DNA of 44,183 nt from SXXH01 sp041165735. Lineage in GTDB: Bacteria; Planctomycetota; UBA1135; GCA-002686595. The DNA lies in contig JBKDQQ010000159.1 in the NCBI GenBank assembly GCA_046341775.1, forward strand, positions 1 to 44,183, in the 5' to 3' direction. The notes below the pieces were generated by a model, which saw only the letters and a program-made list of their open reading frames with translations, did no database searches and was not told the DNA's origin. The translations under genes and the position numbers were made by a program. Each line of letters begins with the position of its first letter. The first letter of the stretch is position 1. Positions 16,577 to 24,559 of this stretch are shown here, in pieces.

Positions 16577-19177
16577 TCAGCTCTCCTCGCCGGGCCGGGA
16601 CTCGGACCGCCCCGACGCGCGGTCCTCGCGCCGGGCGGCCATGATCGGACGCATGATGAACACGATCACCGCGCCGAAGATCGTCAGGTACATGCCGAGC
16701 AGCACGATCGGGATGCCCGGGTCGTACACCACGCCGATCCCCGAATAGCGCGGGTTGCGCGGGTCGGCGTTGGTCTGGAAGAAGCGGTAGCCCTTCCAGT
16801 GGAAGTAGTCGTTGACGCGGATCTCGCGCTCGCGCTCGTCGCCGGCGTCGATCCGCGCGAGTTGGTCGAGGCGGCAACCCGCGTCGAGATGGTCGCCGCG
16901 CGCCGCGAAGCCCGAGGTGAACGAAGCGAGGAACTTGCGCCACGCCGGCAGCTTGCACTCGTGCTCGTGGACCGCCAGCACGCTGCGCCACTCGAAGGGG
17001 AAGCCCGCGTCGTTCTCGTAGTAGCGGATGTAGAAGCTCTCGTCCGGCGCGATCCACAGGTTCGCCAGGCTCTGGTCGGTCGAGGCCATGGTGACCAGTT
17101 CGACGCGCTCCTTGTCGGTGCCCTTGTCGATCGTGACCTTGAGCTTCGCGCCGGTGGGATCGGCGCTGTAGAAGTACGGCGAGAACTCGGGGTCGTCGAT
17201 GTGCTCCGCCTCGGGGTCGAAGCGCACGACCTTCTCGAGGCGCGCCTCGTGCACGAGGTCGCCCACCACCAGGTCCCCGTCGCCGGGCATGTCCACGGTC
17301 GAGCCGCTCTTCGCCGGGACCTCGCGGCCGTCGTCGAAGTGCAGCGTGGGCTCGGCCCCGCGGGCGTAGTGCAGGACGGCGCGCGTAGGGCCGCGCGAGT
17401 TCCAGCGATCCCACTCGAGCGAAGCCACGAGCTCGGCGTACTCGAAGCGCTTCTGCAGGTCGTGCTCCTCGGCGTTCAAGGCCTCGAGCACCAGCCGCCG
17501 CTCGGTGTGTCCGCCGCGCGTGGGCGTGATCTCCAGCCACACGCCCGGATTGCGCGGACTGATCGTGTGGATCGGGCGCGGATCGCGCACCTCGGTCTTG
17601 CCGCCCTCGTCGAGGCGGAAGTCGGCCATCGCCTCGCGCACCACCACCTGGTAGTCGCCGGCGTCGATGGAATCGCCCAGGCGGATCGCGTGGCGCGTCG
17701 ATTGGACGTCGCCTTGCGCCGAGACCTTGAGCGACAACCACCCGAGGCGGTCCTCGTCGGGGCTGGAGAGGCGCTTCTTCGCCTCGCGCGCGTCGCCACC
17801 CTCGACCACCATCAGTCGCCAGTTCCAGCGCGGGTCGTACAAGGTCTGGCGTCCCGGCACGTCGGGCTTGAGGAAGGACTGCTGGCCTCCCACGAGTCCG
17901 AGCGCCGCGATGGCGCCGAGGTTCTCCTTGTGGCCGGGCTCGTCGGACTCCCAGAAGCGCGGCCGGTCGACCTCGGCGCGCTCGGCCAGCTCGAGCACCT
18001 CGACCTCGATGCGCGCGCGTTCGACAGCATCGGCGCCGGCTTGGCGATCCAGGACCACCTTGCGCCCGGGCCACAGCGTGAACTCGGGCGGGTTCGACTT
18101 GAAGTCGTCGCCATTGAACACGACCTGCATCGTCTTCCAGTCGCGGCGCGCGAAGCGCTCGAGCGTCAAGGCGAAGGGCATCTCGCGCGGCTTGTCGGGC
18201 GAGAAGTGGCCCCAGTAGCCCTGCTGCGGCGGCGACTCGAGCAGCAGGTGCATGATCCCGCGGTCGGTCTTCCACTTCGACAGCGCACCGCCGACGAGGA
18301 AGGTCAGCACGCCGAGGTGCACGACGATGAACCCGCTGCGACGCCAGGTGAACCAGGTGCGCGGCGCGCCCGTGAAGGTGTTGAACATCATCCCCGCCCC
18401 CACCAGCGCGAGCAGCATGGCGAACCAATGGCTCTTGTAGGTGCGGTTCAGGTGCAGGAAGGTGGACACCTCGAAGGCGCGCAGGAAGGCGTCCTCGTGC
18501 TCGCGCACGAGCCGCCCGATCTCGGCCGACTTCTCGCGCCCCGAGAAGGCCGCGGTCATGGACTTCTGCCGGTTGTCGCGCTCTTCCTTGCCGTAGCGCG
18601 ATTCGAACCGATCGAGGCCCGCCAAGGCGGGCGCGGGCAACTGCGACTCGGGCAGGCCGATCCCGTAGGGATGCAAGAGGTGGTAGACGAAGTAGCCCTC
18701 CGCCCAGCGGAAGGCGCGGTAGTGCTCGCGCCACCGCACGGCGCGTTGGCGCTGCTCGGCCGAGAGGCCCGCGAGCGGCGCCAGGTCCGTGTGGTCGACG
18801 TCGAGCCAACCGCGCAGCGTCTCGCGCGGGATGTCCGACACGACCGGCACGCGCTCCTCGGGGTCTTCGAATCCGTCGATCTGCGGCACGAGCACGCCCG
18901 CGGCGATGGCGAGGATCGAAAGCGCGATCAAGGACACGCCCGTCTTCATCGAGCGGAAGTAGCCCTTGACCGCTTCGCGCTGGATCCAGAGGAACCCGGC
19001 GACGGATCCGAGGAAGCCGAGCAGCACCAGTTCGCGCGCGCCGAAGCCCGTGTCGCCGAAGGTCTCGAGCTGGCTGCCCGCGACCTGCGCCATCGTGATG
19101 ACGACGAGGGCCACCAGCGAGGCCGACAGGAACCCCCACTTGCGCTTCGGTTGGACGGTGGTTGCGGAGTCGGACAT
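16577..19177 (-). CDS. resB: Cytochrome c biogenesis protein ResB/CcsB, unusually long
   Basis: 866 aa. It starts MSDSATTVQPKRKWGF at the ATG at 19177. Membrane helices occur near the N-terminus (about 15-36, 48-65, 80-100), around 250-305 and at the C-terminus (about 820-846), with a large soluble region between them. FNTFTGAPRTWFTWRRSGF followed by HLGVLTFLVGGALSKW resembles the ResB core. Typical ResB is about 450-600 aa, so the roughly 500-residue extracytoplasmic part is enlarged. It is the partner of CcsA directly downstream (1-bp gap). No thioredoxin-type ResA is in the window. Confidence 0.85.
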   Translation of the reverse strand: MSDSATTVQPKRKWGFLSASLVALVVITMAQVAGSQLETFGDTGFGARELVLLGFLGSVAGFLWIQREAVKGYFRSMKTGVSLIALSILAIAAGVLVPQIDGFEDPEERVPVVSDIPRETLRGWLDVDHTDLAPLAGLSAEQRQRAVRWREHYRAFRWAEGYFVYHLLHPYGIGLPESQLPAPALAGLDRFESRYGKEERDNRQKSMTAAFSGREKSAEIGRLVREHEDAFLRAFEVSTFLHLNRTYKSHWFAMLLALVGAGMMFNTFTGAPRTWFTWRRSGFIVVHLGVLTFLVGGALSKWKTDRGIMHLLLESPPQQGYWGHFSPDKPREMPFALTLERFARRDWKTMQVVFNGDDFKSNPPEFTLWPGRKVVLDRQAGADAVERARIEVEVLELAERAEVDRPRFWESDEPGHKENLGAIAALGLVGGQQSFLKPDVPGRQTLYDPRWNWRLMVVEGGDAREAKKRLSSPDEDRLGWLSLKVSAQGDVQSTRHAIRLGDSIDAGDYQVVVREAMADFRLDEGGKTEVRDPRPIHTISPRNPGVWLEITPTRGGHTERRLVLEALNAEEHDLQKRFEYAELVASLEWDRWNSRGPTRAVLHYARGAEPTLHFDDGREVPAKSGSTVDMPGDGDLVVGDLVHEARLEKVVRFDPEAEHIDDPEFSPYFYSADPTGAKLKVTIDKGTDKERVELVTMASTDQSLANLWIAPDESFYIRYYENDAGFPFEWRSVLAVHEHECKLPAWRKFLASFTSGFAARGDHLDAGCRLDQLARIDAGDEREREIRVNDYFHWKGYRFFQTNADPRNPRYSGIGVVYDPGIPIVLLGMYLTIFGAVIVFIMRPIMAARREDRASGRSESRPGEES

Positions 19178-19209
19178 CGTTGCTTGCTTGCCTTCAGGCG
19201 GGCGGCGCG

Positions 19210-20223
19210 TCAGAAGCGCCGCTCGAGTGTGAACAGGGCGATGGCGTCCAGCGCTTCGCGCGCCGGCGACGCGGGCAGGGCCGCCAACCTGGCGCGCGCG
19301 CCAGCGACGAGTTCGTGGGCGCGGGCCATGGCATGCTCGACCCCGGCGGAAAGATCGCAGCAGGCGCGCAGGAGCTCGATGCGGCGCGCAGAGCCGGCGA
19401 CGAAGTCCGGCGCGTAGATCGCCTGCATGCGCGCGCGGGTGGCGAGGTCGGCGCGCGACCAGGCGTGCAGCACGGGCAGGGTCAGCTTGCCGTCCTCGAC
19501 GTCGTTGCCGACGGACTTGCCGACGACCTCCTCCTCGCCGACGACATCGAGGCAATCGTCGACGATCTGGAAGGCCAGTCCGACCTCGCGACCGAACGCG
19601 GCCATCTCGGCGCCGAGGCGCGCGAGGCGCGGATCCTCCGCGTCGCCGCCCGCGTGGCGCGCGCCCAGTTCGCAGGCGGCCGAGTACAGGCTGCCCGTCT
19701 TCTTGGCGGCGATGTCCTCGTACTTGGCCTGCGTCAGCGCGAAGTCGCGTCGCAAGGCCGCCTGCTCGATCTCGCCGGTGCACAGGATGGCCGTCGTGTC
19801 GGCGAGCAGGCGCGAGGCGAGGCGCGAGCGCAAGGTGGTCGAAAGGTGGAAGGCGCGCGCGTAGAGGAAGTCGCCCAGCAGCACGGCGATCTGGTTGTCC
19901 CAGCGTTCGTTGACGCAAGCCACGCGGCGGCGCACGCGCGCCCCGTCGAGCACGTCGTCGTGCACGAGCGTCGCGAGGTGGATCAGTTCGACGATGGCGG
20001 CCACCTCGGGATGCTCGTCGTCGCGCGAACCGATCGCCTTGCCCACGAGCAGCACCAAGGCCGCGCGCAACTGCTTGCCGCGGAAGCTGCCGACGTGCGC
20101 GGTCATCGCCTGCACCGCGGCCGCGTCGGAGCGCACCTGGGCCTCCATGATGGCGCGCATGCGCTCCATGCCCGGTGCTACGGGCGCAAGCATGGCGTCG
20201 ATGCGGGTTTCGAGCGTGCTCAA
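19210..20223 (-). CDS. Polyprenyl diphosphate synthase (IspB/HepT-like)
   Basis: 337 aa, normal for a trans-prenyltransferase that makes the long isoprenoid chain of quinones. Motifs: FRGKQLRAAL; first Asp-rich motif HDDVLDGARVRRR (DDVLD at 89-93); GDFLYARAF; KTGSLY; and second motif FQIVDDCLD. The frame is open to 20598, but upstream residues are shadow of the mobA gene. I chose a TTG at 20223 because it overlaps the mobA stop as TTGA and is preceded by a GGTGAAG sequence. The link to CcsA/ResB and MobA suggests a respiratory gene group. Chain length cannot be read from the sequence with confidence. Confidence 0.87.
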   Translation of the reverse strand: MSTLETRIDAMLAPVAPGMERMRAIMEAQVRSDAAAVQAMTAHVGSFRGKQLRAALVLLVGKAIGSRDDEHPEVAAIVELIHLATLVHDDVLDGARVRRRVACVNERWDNQIAVLLGDFLYARAFHLSTTLRSRLASRLLADTTAILCTGEIEQAALRRDFALTQAKYEDIAAKKTGSLYSAACELGARHAGGDAEDPRLARLGAEMAAFGREVGLAFQIVDDCLDVVGEEEVVGKSVGNDVEDGKLTLPVLHAWSRADLATRARMQAIYAPDFVAGSARRIELLRACCDLSAGVEHAMARAHELVAGARARLAALPASPAREALDAIALFTLERRF

Positions 20224-20912
20224 GGCTTCACCGGAGGTCCATTCGCATGGGCCCCCCCGCCACCAGTTTCCATGGTCGCGCGGCGCCAGTCGAGTGGCGT
20301 GTTCAGGTTGTCGAAAGTCCTGTGCAAGCCGCTCGAATCGAATTCCACCTCCGCCAGCCGCAGCCGGCCGGATTCGGACCAACCCGCGAAGGGCGCGACC
20401 ATGCGCCGCTCTCCGCGCAGGAGCGCGGCGCGCACCTCGCCCACCGCGGTGGGCCGCCAAGCCGACACGAGAGGCTCGAGTCCGCCACGCGAACGGGCGC
20501 AGGCCACGTCGCAATCCGACGTGCGCAGCCGCTCCACGACCCGCGCCAACGCCCGGGCGTCCAGCCAAGGCAGATCGACCGGCGCGACGACCAGCCACTC
20601 ATCGGAGGCCAAGGTGCCCAAGGCCGCGGCCACGCCGGCGAGCGGGCCCGACTCCCCCGGCGCGTCGAGCAGCAACGGGACGCCCAACTCCTCGTAGCGC
20701 GGGGTCGGGCCGCAGCACAGGTGCACGCGCCCGCAGGAGGCCTCCAGCAACGACAGCGCACGCTCGAGGAGCGTGCGTCCGTCCAGTTCCAGTCGCGCCT
20801 TGTCGCGACCCATGCGCCGACTGGCGCCCCCGCACAAGACCGCTCCCACGAGGCGCGGAGCCGCCGGAGGTCCCGCAGGGAGCGACGAGGACGGATCTGC
20901 CGGCTGCTTCAT
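20220..20912 (-). CDS. mobA: Molybdenum cofactor guanylyltransferase MobA
   Basis: 230 aa from the ATG at 20912; an ATG at 20972 would add 20 residues without domain content. The nucleotidyltransferase motif GAVLCGGASRRMGRDKARL is at about 23-41, followed by PVDLPWLD (metal-binding Asp) and a C-terminal FDNLNTPLDW, the standard MobA ending. It attaches GMP to molybdopterin for molybdoenzymes. No other molybdenum cofactor gene is in the window. The stop overlaps the start of the polyprenyl synthase. Confidence 0.88.
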   Translation of the reverse strand: MKQPADPSSSLPAGPPAAPRLVGAVLCGGASRRMGRDKARLELDGRTLLERALSLLEASCGRVHLCCGPTPRYEELGVPLLLDAPGESGPLAGVAAALGTLASDEWLVVAPVDLPWLDARALARVVERLRTSDCDVACARSRGGLEPLVSAWRPTAVGEVRAALLRGERRMVAPFAGWSESGRLRLAEVEFDSSGLHRTFDNLNTPLDWRRATMETGGGGAHANGPPVKP

Positions 20913-21041
20913 CGAGGACGCGAGGACGGATCTGGCCCCGCCAGCATCGTCCCATGCTCGCGCCCGCGGCATGCGGACGCAACCTTCGACTCGAGCCGCC
21001 GATGCGCCGAGCGCGATGCGGGCCGCCCGCGCCCCGGTGCC

Positions 21042-21260
21042 TCAGTCCTTCGAGGCTTGCGAGTTCACCTTGGCGGCCTGCGTCTCGGCTTGGGCCTCGG
21101 CCTTGCCGTCGTTCATGCCCTTCTTGAACTCATGGACGCTCGAACCCATGGAGCGCGCCAGTTCCGGAAGCTTGCGGGCGCCGAAGAACAACAAGACCAC
21201 CACGAGGATGATCAGCCACTCGCCGATGCCCATGTTGCCGATGAATGCCAGAGTCGTCAT
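21042..21260 (-). CDS. tatA: Twin-arginine translocase subunit TatA/E
   Basis: 72 aa. One N-terminal membrane helix (GIGEWLIILVVVLLF) ends in FGARKLPELARSMG, the conserved hinge and amphipathic helix of TatA. A Lys/Glu/Ala-rich cytoplasmic tail follows. It forms the pore-like part of the Tat system that exports folded proteins, including many cofactor-containing ones. The start is the ATG at 21260, although the frame is open upstream to 21467. No tatC is in the window. Confidence 0.93.
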   Translation of the reverse strand: MTTLAFIGNMGIGEWLIILVVVLLFFGARKLPELARSMGSSVHEFKKGMNDGKAEAQAETQAAKVNSQASKD

Positions 21261-21453
21261 GTGCGGTGTAGGCCCTCGGCGGCGCGCGCGGCGCTCGCGC
21301 CTGCCACGGTCCCTCGCGGGAGTCGCCACGGAGAGTGCGGGGCGAGGACCAGGCGGGATGCCCGGTCCGTGCAGGCATCTGGAGTCTAGAGCATCGACCC
21401 CGCCCCCGCCCCGCGGGCAGGCAAATTTCAGGACAGGATCGGGCCAAGGTCGG

Positions 21454-21485
21454 AAAAACATGCGCACGGCGGCGCGCAGGTGCGC
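21454..21485 (-). terminator. Intrinsic terminator downstream of the MnmC-like gene
   Basis: On the minus strand GCGCAC (21485-21480) pairs with GTGCGC (21467-21462) around a 12-nt loop. ATG and a TTTTT run (21458-21454) follow. It starts about 20 nt after the stop at 21507. It is one of the few hairpins in the window that has a T-tract. Confidence 0.55.
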
Positions 21486-21506
21486 CCACGCCGGATCAGC
21501 GAGTCC

Positions 21507-22274
21507 TCAGCCCTGCGCGGGACGGTGGAGGCGACGCGCCTGCCGCGGCTCCAGGGGAGGCAGGCCGTCCGCGTGGCTGGCGAGCGTGCCTTCGCGCTTC
21601 GCGCCCACGCGCGCCCCGCGACCGACCTGCAGGCCCGCCTCGTGCAGCGCGCGCCGCACCGCGGAGCCCGCCGCGTAGGTCGACAGGCGCGCCGCCGGGG
21701 CCATGCGCCGGGCGATCTCGCCCAGGAAGTCCGCGCGCCACAAGGCCGGCTCGACCTTGGGCGAGAAGGGATCGAGGAACACGGCGTCGAAGCGCGGCTC
21801 GGGCGGGAGGCGCGCCACGGCCGTCCGCGCGTCGCCCAGATGCAGTCGCAGCCGCAGGCCGGGCGCCTCGACGACGCCGGCGTGCCGGCCTGCGTCAAGC
21901 CAATTTGACAGGGCGCCGCGCGCCCGCGCCACGAAGGCGGCGCCGCTCCCGGTCTCGGGGGGCAAGGCCACCGCCGCGCGCGGCACCGCGGGGTCGATCT
22001 CGAAGCCCTCGACCTCGAGCACGAGTCCCAGGCCGTCGAGCTCGTGCAGGGCCGCTGCGATGTTGAGGCCGAGGCCGGTGCCGATGTCGAGCAGGCGCAG
22101 GGAGCGGGCGCCTTGCGCGGCGAGTTCCCCGCCCCGCTCGCGCAGGCGGCACTCGCGCGCGTAGCGCAGGACGGCCTGGGTCCACGCGCCTTCGCGCGCG
22201 TGGAACCCCTCGCCGTGGCCGCCGTGCAGCAGGGTCCACGAGCCGTCGGCTGTGCGGCTGGGCTGGTGCTGCAT
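21507..22274 (-). CDS. MnmC/MnmD-like tRNA-modifying methyltransferase
   Basis: 255 aa SAM-dependent methyltransferase. SAM motif I LLDIGTGLGLNIAAAL is at about 61-76. The family signature DAVFLDPFSPKVEPALW and then LSTYAAGSAVRRALHEAGL near the C-terminus match the Methyltransf_30 domain of MnmC, whose N-terminal half methylates U34 of tRNA (nm5s2U to mnm5s2U). The FAD oxidase half of MnmC is absent, so it is a stand-alone MnmD-type enzyme. It lies downstream of sucD on the same strand and ends in an intrinsic terminator. Confidence 0.82.
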   Translation of the reverse strand: MQHQPSRTADGSWTLLHGGHGEGFHAREGAWTQAVLRYARECRLRERGGELAAQGARSLRLLDIGTGLGLNIAAALHELDGLGLVLEVEGFEIDPAVPRAAVALPPETGSGAAFVARARGALSNWLDAGRHAGVVEAPGLRLRLHLGDARTAVARLPPEPRFDAVFLDPFSPKVEPALWRADFLGEIARRMAPAARLSTYAAGSAVRRALHEAGLQVGRGARVGAKREGTLASHADGLPPLEPRQARRLHRPAQG

Positions 22275-22313
22275 GGCGCTTCGCGCCGCGCGTCCCCGCG
22301 GATCGGCGCGCGT

Positions 22314-23219
22314 TCAGGCCTTGGCCTGGGCGAGCAGCCCGACGTCGGCGAGGAACGCCTCCATCGTCACGCCGAGGCGCGAGGGGCTCTTGCACATGCG
22401 CACGCCGGCCTTCTCGAGCGCGGCGATCTTGTCGCCCGCGCTGCCCTGGCCGCCCGAGATGATGGCGCCCGCGTGGCCCATGCGACGCCCCGGGGGCGCC
22501 GTCTGGCCGGCGATGAAGCCGACCATGGGCTTCTTCACGTTGGCGGCGATGTACTCGGCGGCGCGCTCCTCGGCGTTGCCGCCGATCTCGCCGATCATGA
22601 TGATCGCGTCCGTGCCCGGGTCCTCGTTGAAGGCCTTGAGCACGTCGACGAAGTTCGTGCCGTTCACCGGGTCGCCACCGATGCCGACGCAGGTCGATTG
22701 GCCGATGCCGCGGCTCGTCAATTGCCACACGGCCTCGTACGTCAACGTGCCCGAACGCGAGACGACGCCCACGCGGCCCTTCTTGTGGATGTAGCCCGGC
22801 ATGATGCCGATCTTGCACTCGTCGGGCGTGATGATGCCCGGGCAGTTGGGGCCGATCAGGCGCGACTTGCAGCCCGGCTGCGCCATGCGCTCGGCGACCT
22901 TGACCATGTCGATCACCGGGATGCCCTCGGTGATCGTCACCACCAGCTCGATGCCGGCGTCGACCGCCTCGACGATCGCCGCGGCGGCGCCCGCGGGCGG
23001 GACGTAGATCACGCTGGCGTTGGCGCCGGTCTGCTCGCGCGCCTCCTTGACCGAACCGAACACCGGCAGGCCGAGGTGCTTGGTGCCCGCCTTCTGCGGG
23101 TTGACGCCGCCGACCATCTTCGTGCCGTAGGCGATGGCCTGCTCGCTGTGGAAGGTGCCGGTCTTGCCGGTGAAGCCCTGGCAGATGAGTTTCGTGTCCT
23201 TGCCGACCCAGATGCTCAT
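22314..23219 (-). CDS. sucD: Succinate-CoA ligase (ADP-forming) subunit alpha
   Basis: 301 aa, normal. The CoA-binding Rossmann part begins CQGFTGKTGTFHSEQAI. GPNCPGIITPDECKIGIMPG and the phosphohistidine site GRRMGHAGAIISGG (His at about 254) are intact. It makes succinate and nucleoside triphosphate from succinyl-CoA in the TCA cycle. It starts 10 bp after sucC and is co-transcribed with it. Confidence 0.97.
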   Translation of the reverse strand: MSIWVGKDTKLICQGFTGKTGTFHSEQAIAYGTKMVGGVNPQKAGTKHLGLPVFGSVKEAREQTGANASVIYVPPAGAAAAIVEAVDAGIELVVTITEGIPVIDMVKVAERMAQPGCKSRLIGPNCPGIITPDECKIGIMPGYIHKKGRVGVVSRSGTLTYEAVWQLTSRGIGQSTCVGIGGDPVNGTNFVDVLKAFNEDPGTDAIIMIGEIGGNAEERAAEYIAANVKKPMVGFIAGQTAPPGRRMGHAGAIISGGQGSAGDKIAALEKAGVRMCKSPSRLGVTMEAFLADVGLLAQAKA

Positions 23220-23229
23220 GGTCTCCTCC

Positions 23230-24405
23230 TCAACCCTTACCGAGCGCGCCCACGGCGGCGCAGATCTTCTGCGCCGCGTCGTCCAGATCGCTGGCGGCCA
23301 CGATCGGCAGCCCCGACTCGGCCAGCAGCTTCTTGCCTAGTTCAACGTTGGTGCCCTCGAGGCGCACGACGAGCGGCACCTTGAGCTGCACTTGCTTGAC
23401 GGCCTCGATCACTCCCGTGGCGATGGTGTCGCACTTCATGATCCCGCCGAAGATGTTGACGAGCACGCCCTTGACCTTCGGGTCCGAGAGGATGATGCGG
23501 AACGCGGCCGCCACCTTCTCGGCGGTCGCGCCGCCGCCGACATCGAGGAAGTTCGCGGGTTCCGCGCCGTAGAGCTTGATCACGTCCATCGTCGCCATGG
23601 CGAGTCCGGCGCCGTTGACCATGCAGCCGATGTCGCCGTCGAGCGCGATGTACGACAGGTCGTGCTTGCTCGCCGCGATCTCCTTCTCGTCCTCCTCGAA
23701 CAGGTCGCGCATGCCGACGACGTCGGGATGGCGGAACAGCGCGTTCGAGTCGAAGTTGATCTTGCCGTCCAAGGCCACGACGCGGTTGTCCTTGGTGACG
23801 ATCAGCGGGTTGACCTCGGCGATCGAGCAGTCGAGCTCGCAGTACAGCTTCGCCAAGGCCACCAGGAAGGGCACCACCTGCGGCTCGAGCCCCGGCGACA
23901 TCTTGACGCCGCGCACGAGCTTCTGCGCCTCGGCCATCGACAGGCCGTTGGTCGGCGAGAACGGCGCCTTGACGATCTTCTCGGGATGCGTCGCGGCGAC
24001 CTCCTCGATGTCCATGCCGCCTTCGGAGCTGAGCATCACCACCGGACGGCGCGACTCGCGGTCGAGCGCGATGCCGAGGTAGTACTCCTTGGCGATGTCG
24101 CTGCCCTTCTCCACCCACAAGGTGCGCACCAGCGTGCCCTCGGGCCCGGTCTGGTGCGTCACCAGCGTCTTGCCGAGGATCGCCTGCGCCGCCGCGCGGC
24201 ACTCGTCCGCGCTGCGCACGAGCTTGACGCCGCCGGCCTTGCCGCGACCGCCGGCGTGGATCTGCGCCTTGACGACGCACAGCGGGCTCTTGAGGTCGTT
24301 CCAGGCCGCCACGGCCTCCTCGACGGTCTTGGCGACGCGGCCTTCCGGCACGGCGAGGCCGTAGCGCCGGAAGAGCTCCTTGGCCTGGTACTCGTGGATC
24401 TTCAT
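23230..24405 (-). CDS. sucC: Succinate-CoA ligase (ADP-forming) subunit beta
   Basis: 391 aa. It begins MKIHEYQAKELFRRYG, the typical N-terminus. The ATP-grasp domain shows VVKAQIHAGGRGKAGGV, and ELDCSIAEVNPLIVT carries metal-binding residues. The C-terminal part includes NFLDVGGGATAEKVAAAF and NIFGGIMKCD. The beta subunit binds nucleotide and CoA in complex with SucD. An AGGAGCAGGA Shine-Dalgarno region precedes the ATG at 24405, and a clear promoter lies about 75 bp upstream. Confidence 0.97.
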   Translation of the reverse strand: MKIHEYQAKELFRRYGLAVPEGRVAKTVEEAVAAWNDLKSPLCVVKAQIHAGGRGKAGGVKLVRSADECRAAAQAILGKTLVTHQTGPEGTLVRTLWVEKGSDIAKEYYLGIALDRESRRPVVMLSSEGGMDIEEVAATHPEKIVKAPFSPTNGLSMAEAQKLVRGVKMSPGLEPQVVPFLVALAKLYCELDCSIAEVNPLIVTKDNRVVALDGKINFDSNALFRHPDVVGMRDLFEEDEKEIAASKHDLSYIALDGDIGCMVNGAGLAMATMDVIKLYGAEPANFLDVGGGATAEKVAAAFRIILSDPKVKGVLVNIFGGIMKCDTIATGVIEAVKQVQLKVPLVVRLEGTNVELGKKLLAESGLPIVAASDLDDAAQKICAAVGALGKG

Positions 24406-24480
24406 GGGGGCGTCCTGCTCCTGGTGGATGTCGCGCGCCTCGCCCGCGCGGGGTCGCGGCGGCGCGTCTCGAGGGCGAGG

Positions 24481-24509
24481 AGTGTAGCGGCGCGCGCTGG
24501 CGCGTCCAA
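24481..24509 (-). promoter_or_regulatory. Promoter of sucCD
   Basis: TTGGAC (24509-24504), a 17-bp spacer and TACACT (24486-24481). The -10 and the bases after it form a near-copy of the rpmH promoter region (20 of 24 bases identical, 24463-24486 against 36832-36855). Confidence 0.6.
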
Positions 24510-24559
24510 GCGCCTCCGCGCCTCGGCCCCGGCGCGCGCCGTGGTTCAATGCACGAGCC

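Noticed and set aside
18090..18115. GGTTCGA-like sequence as a tRNA T-loop
   Set aside because: It lies inside resB in frame and has no matching acceptor or anticodon arms.
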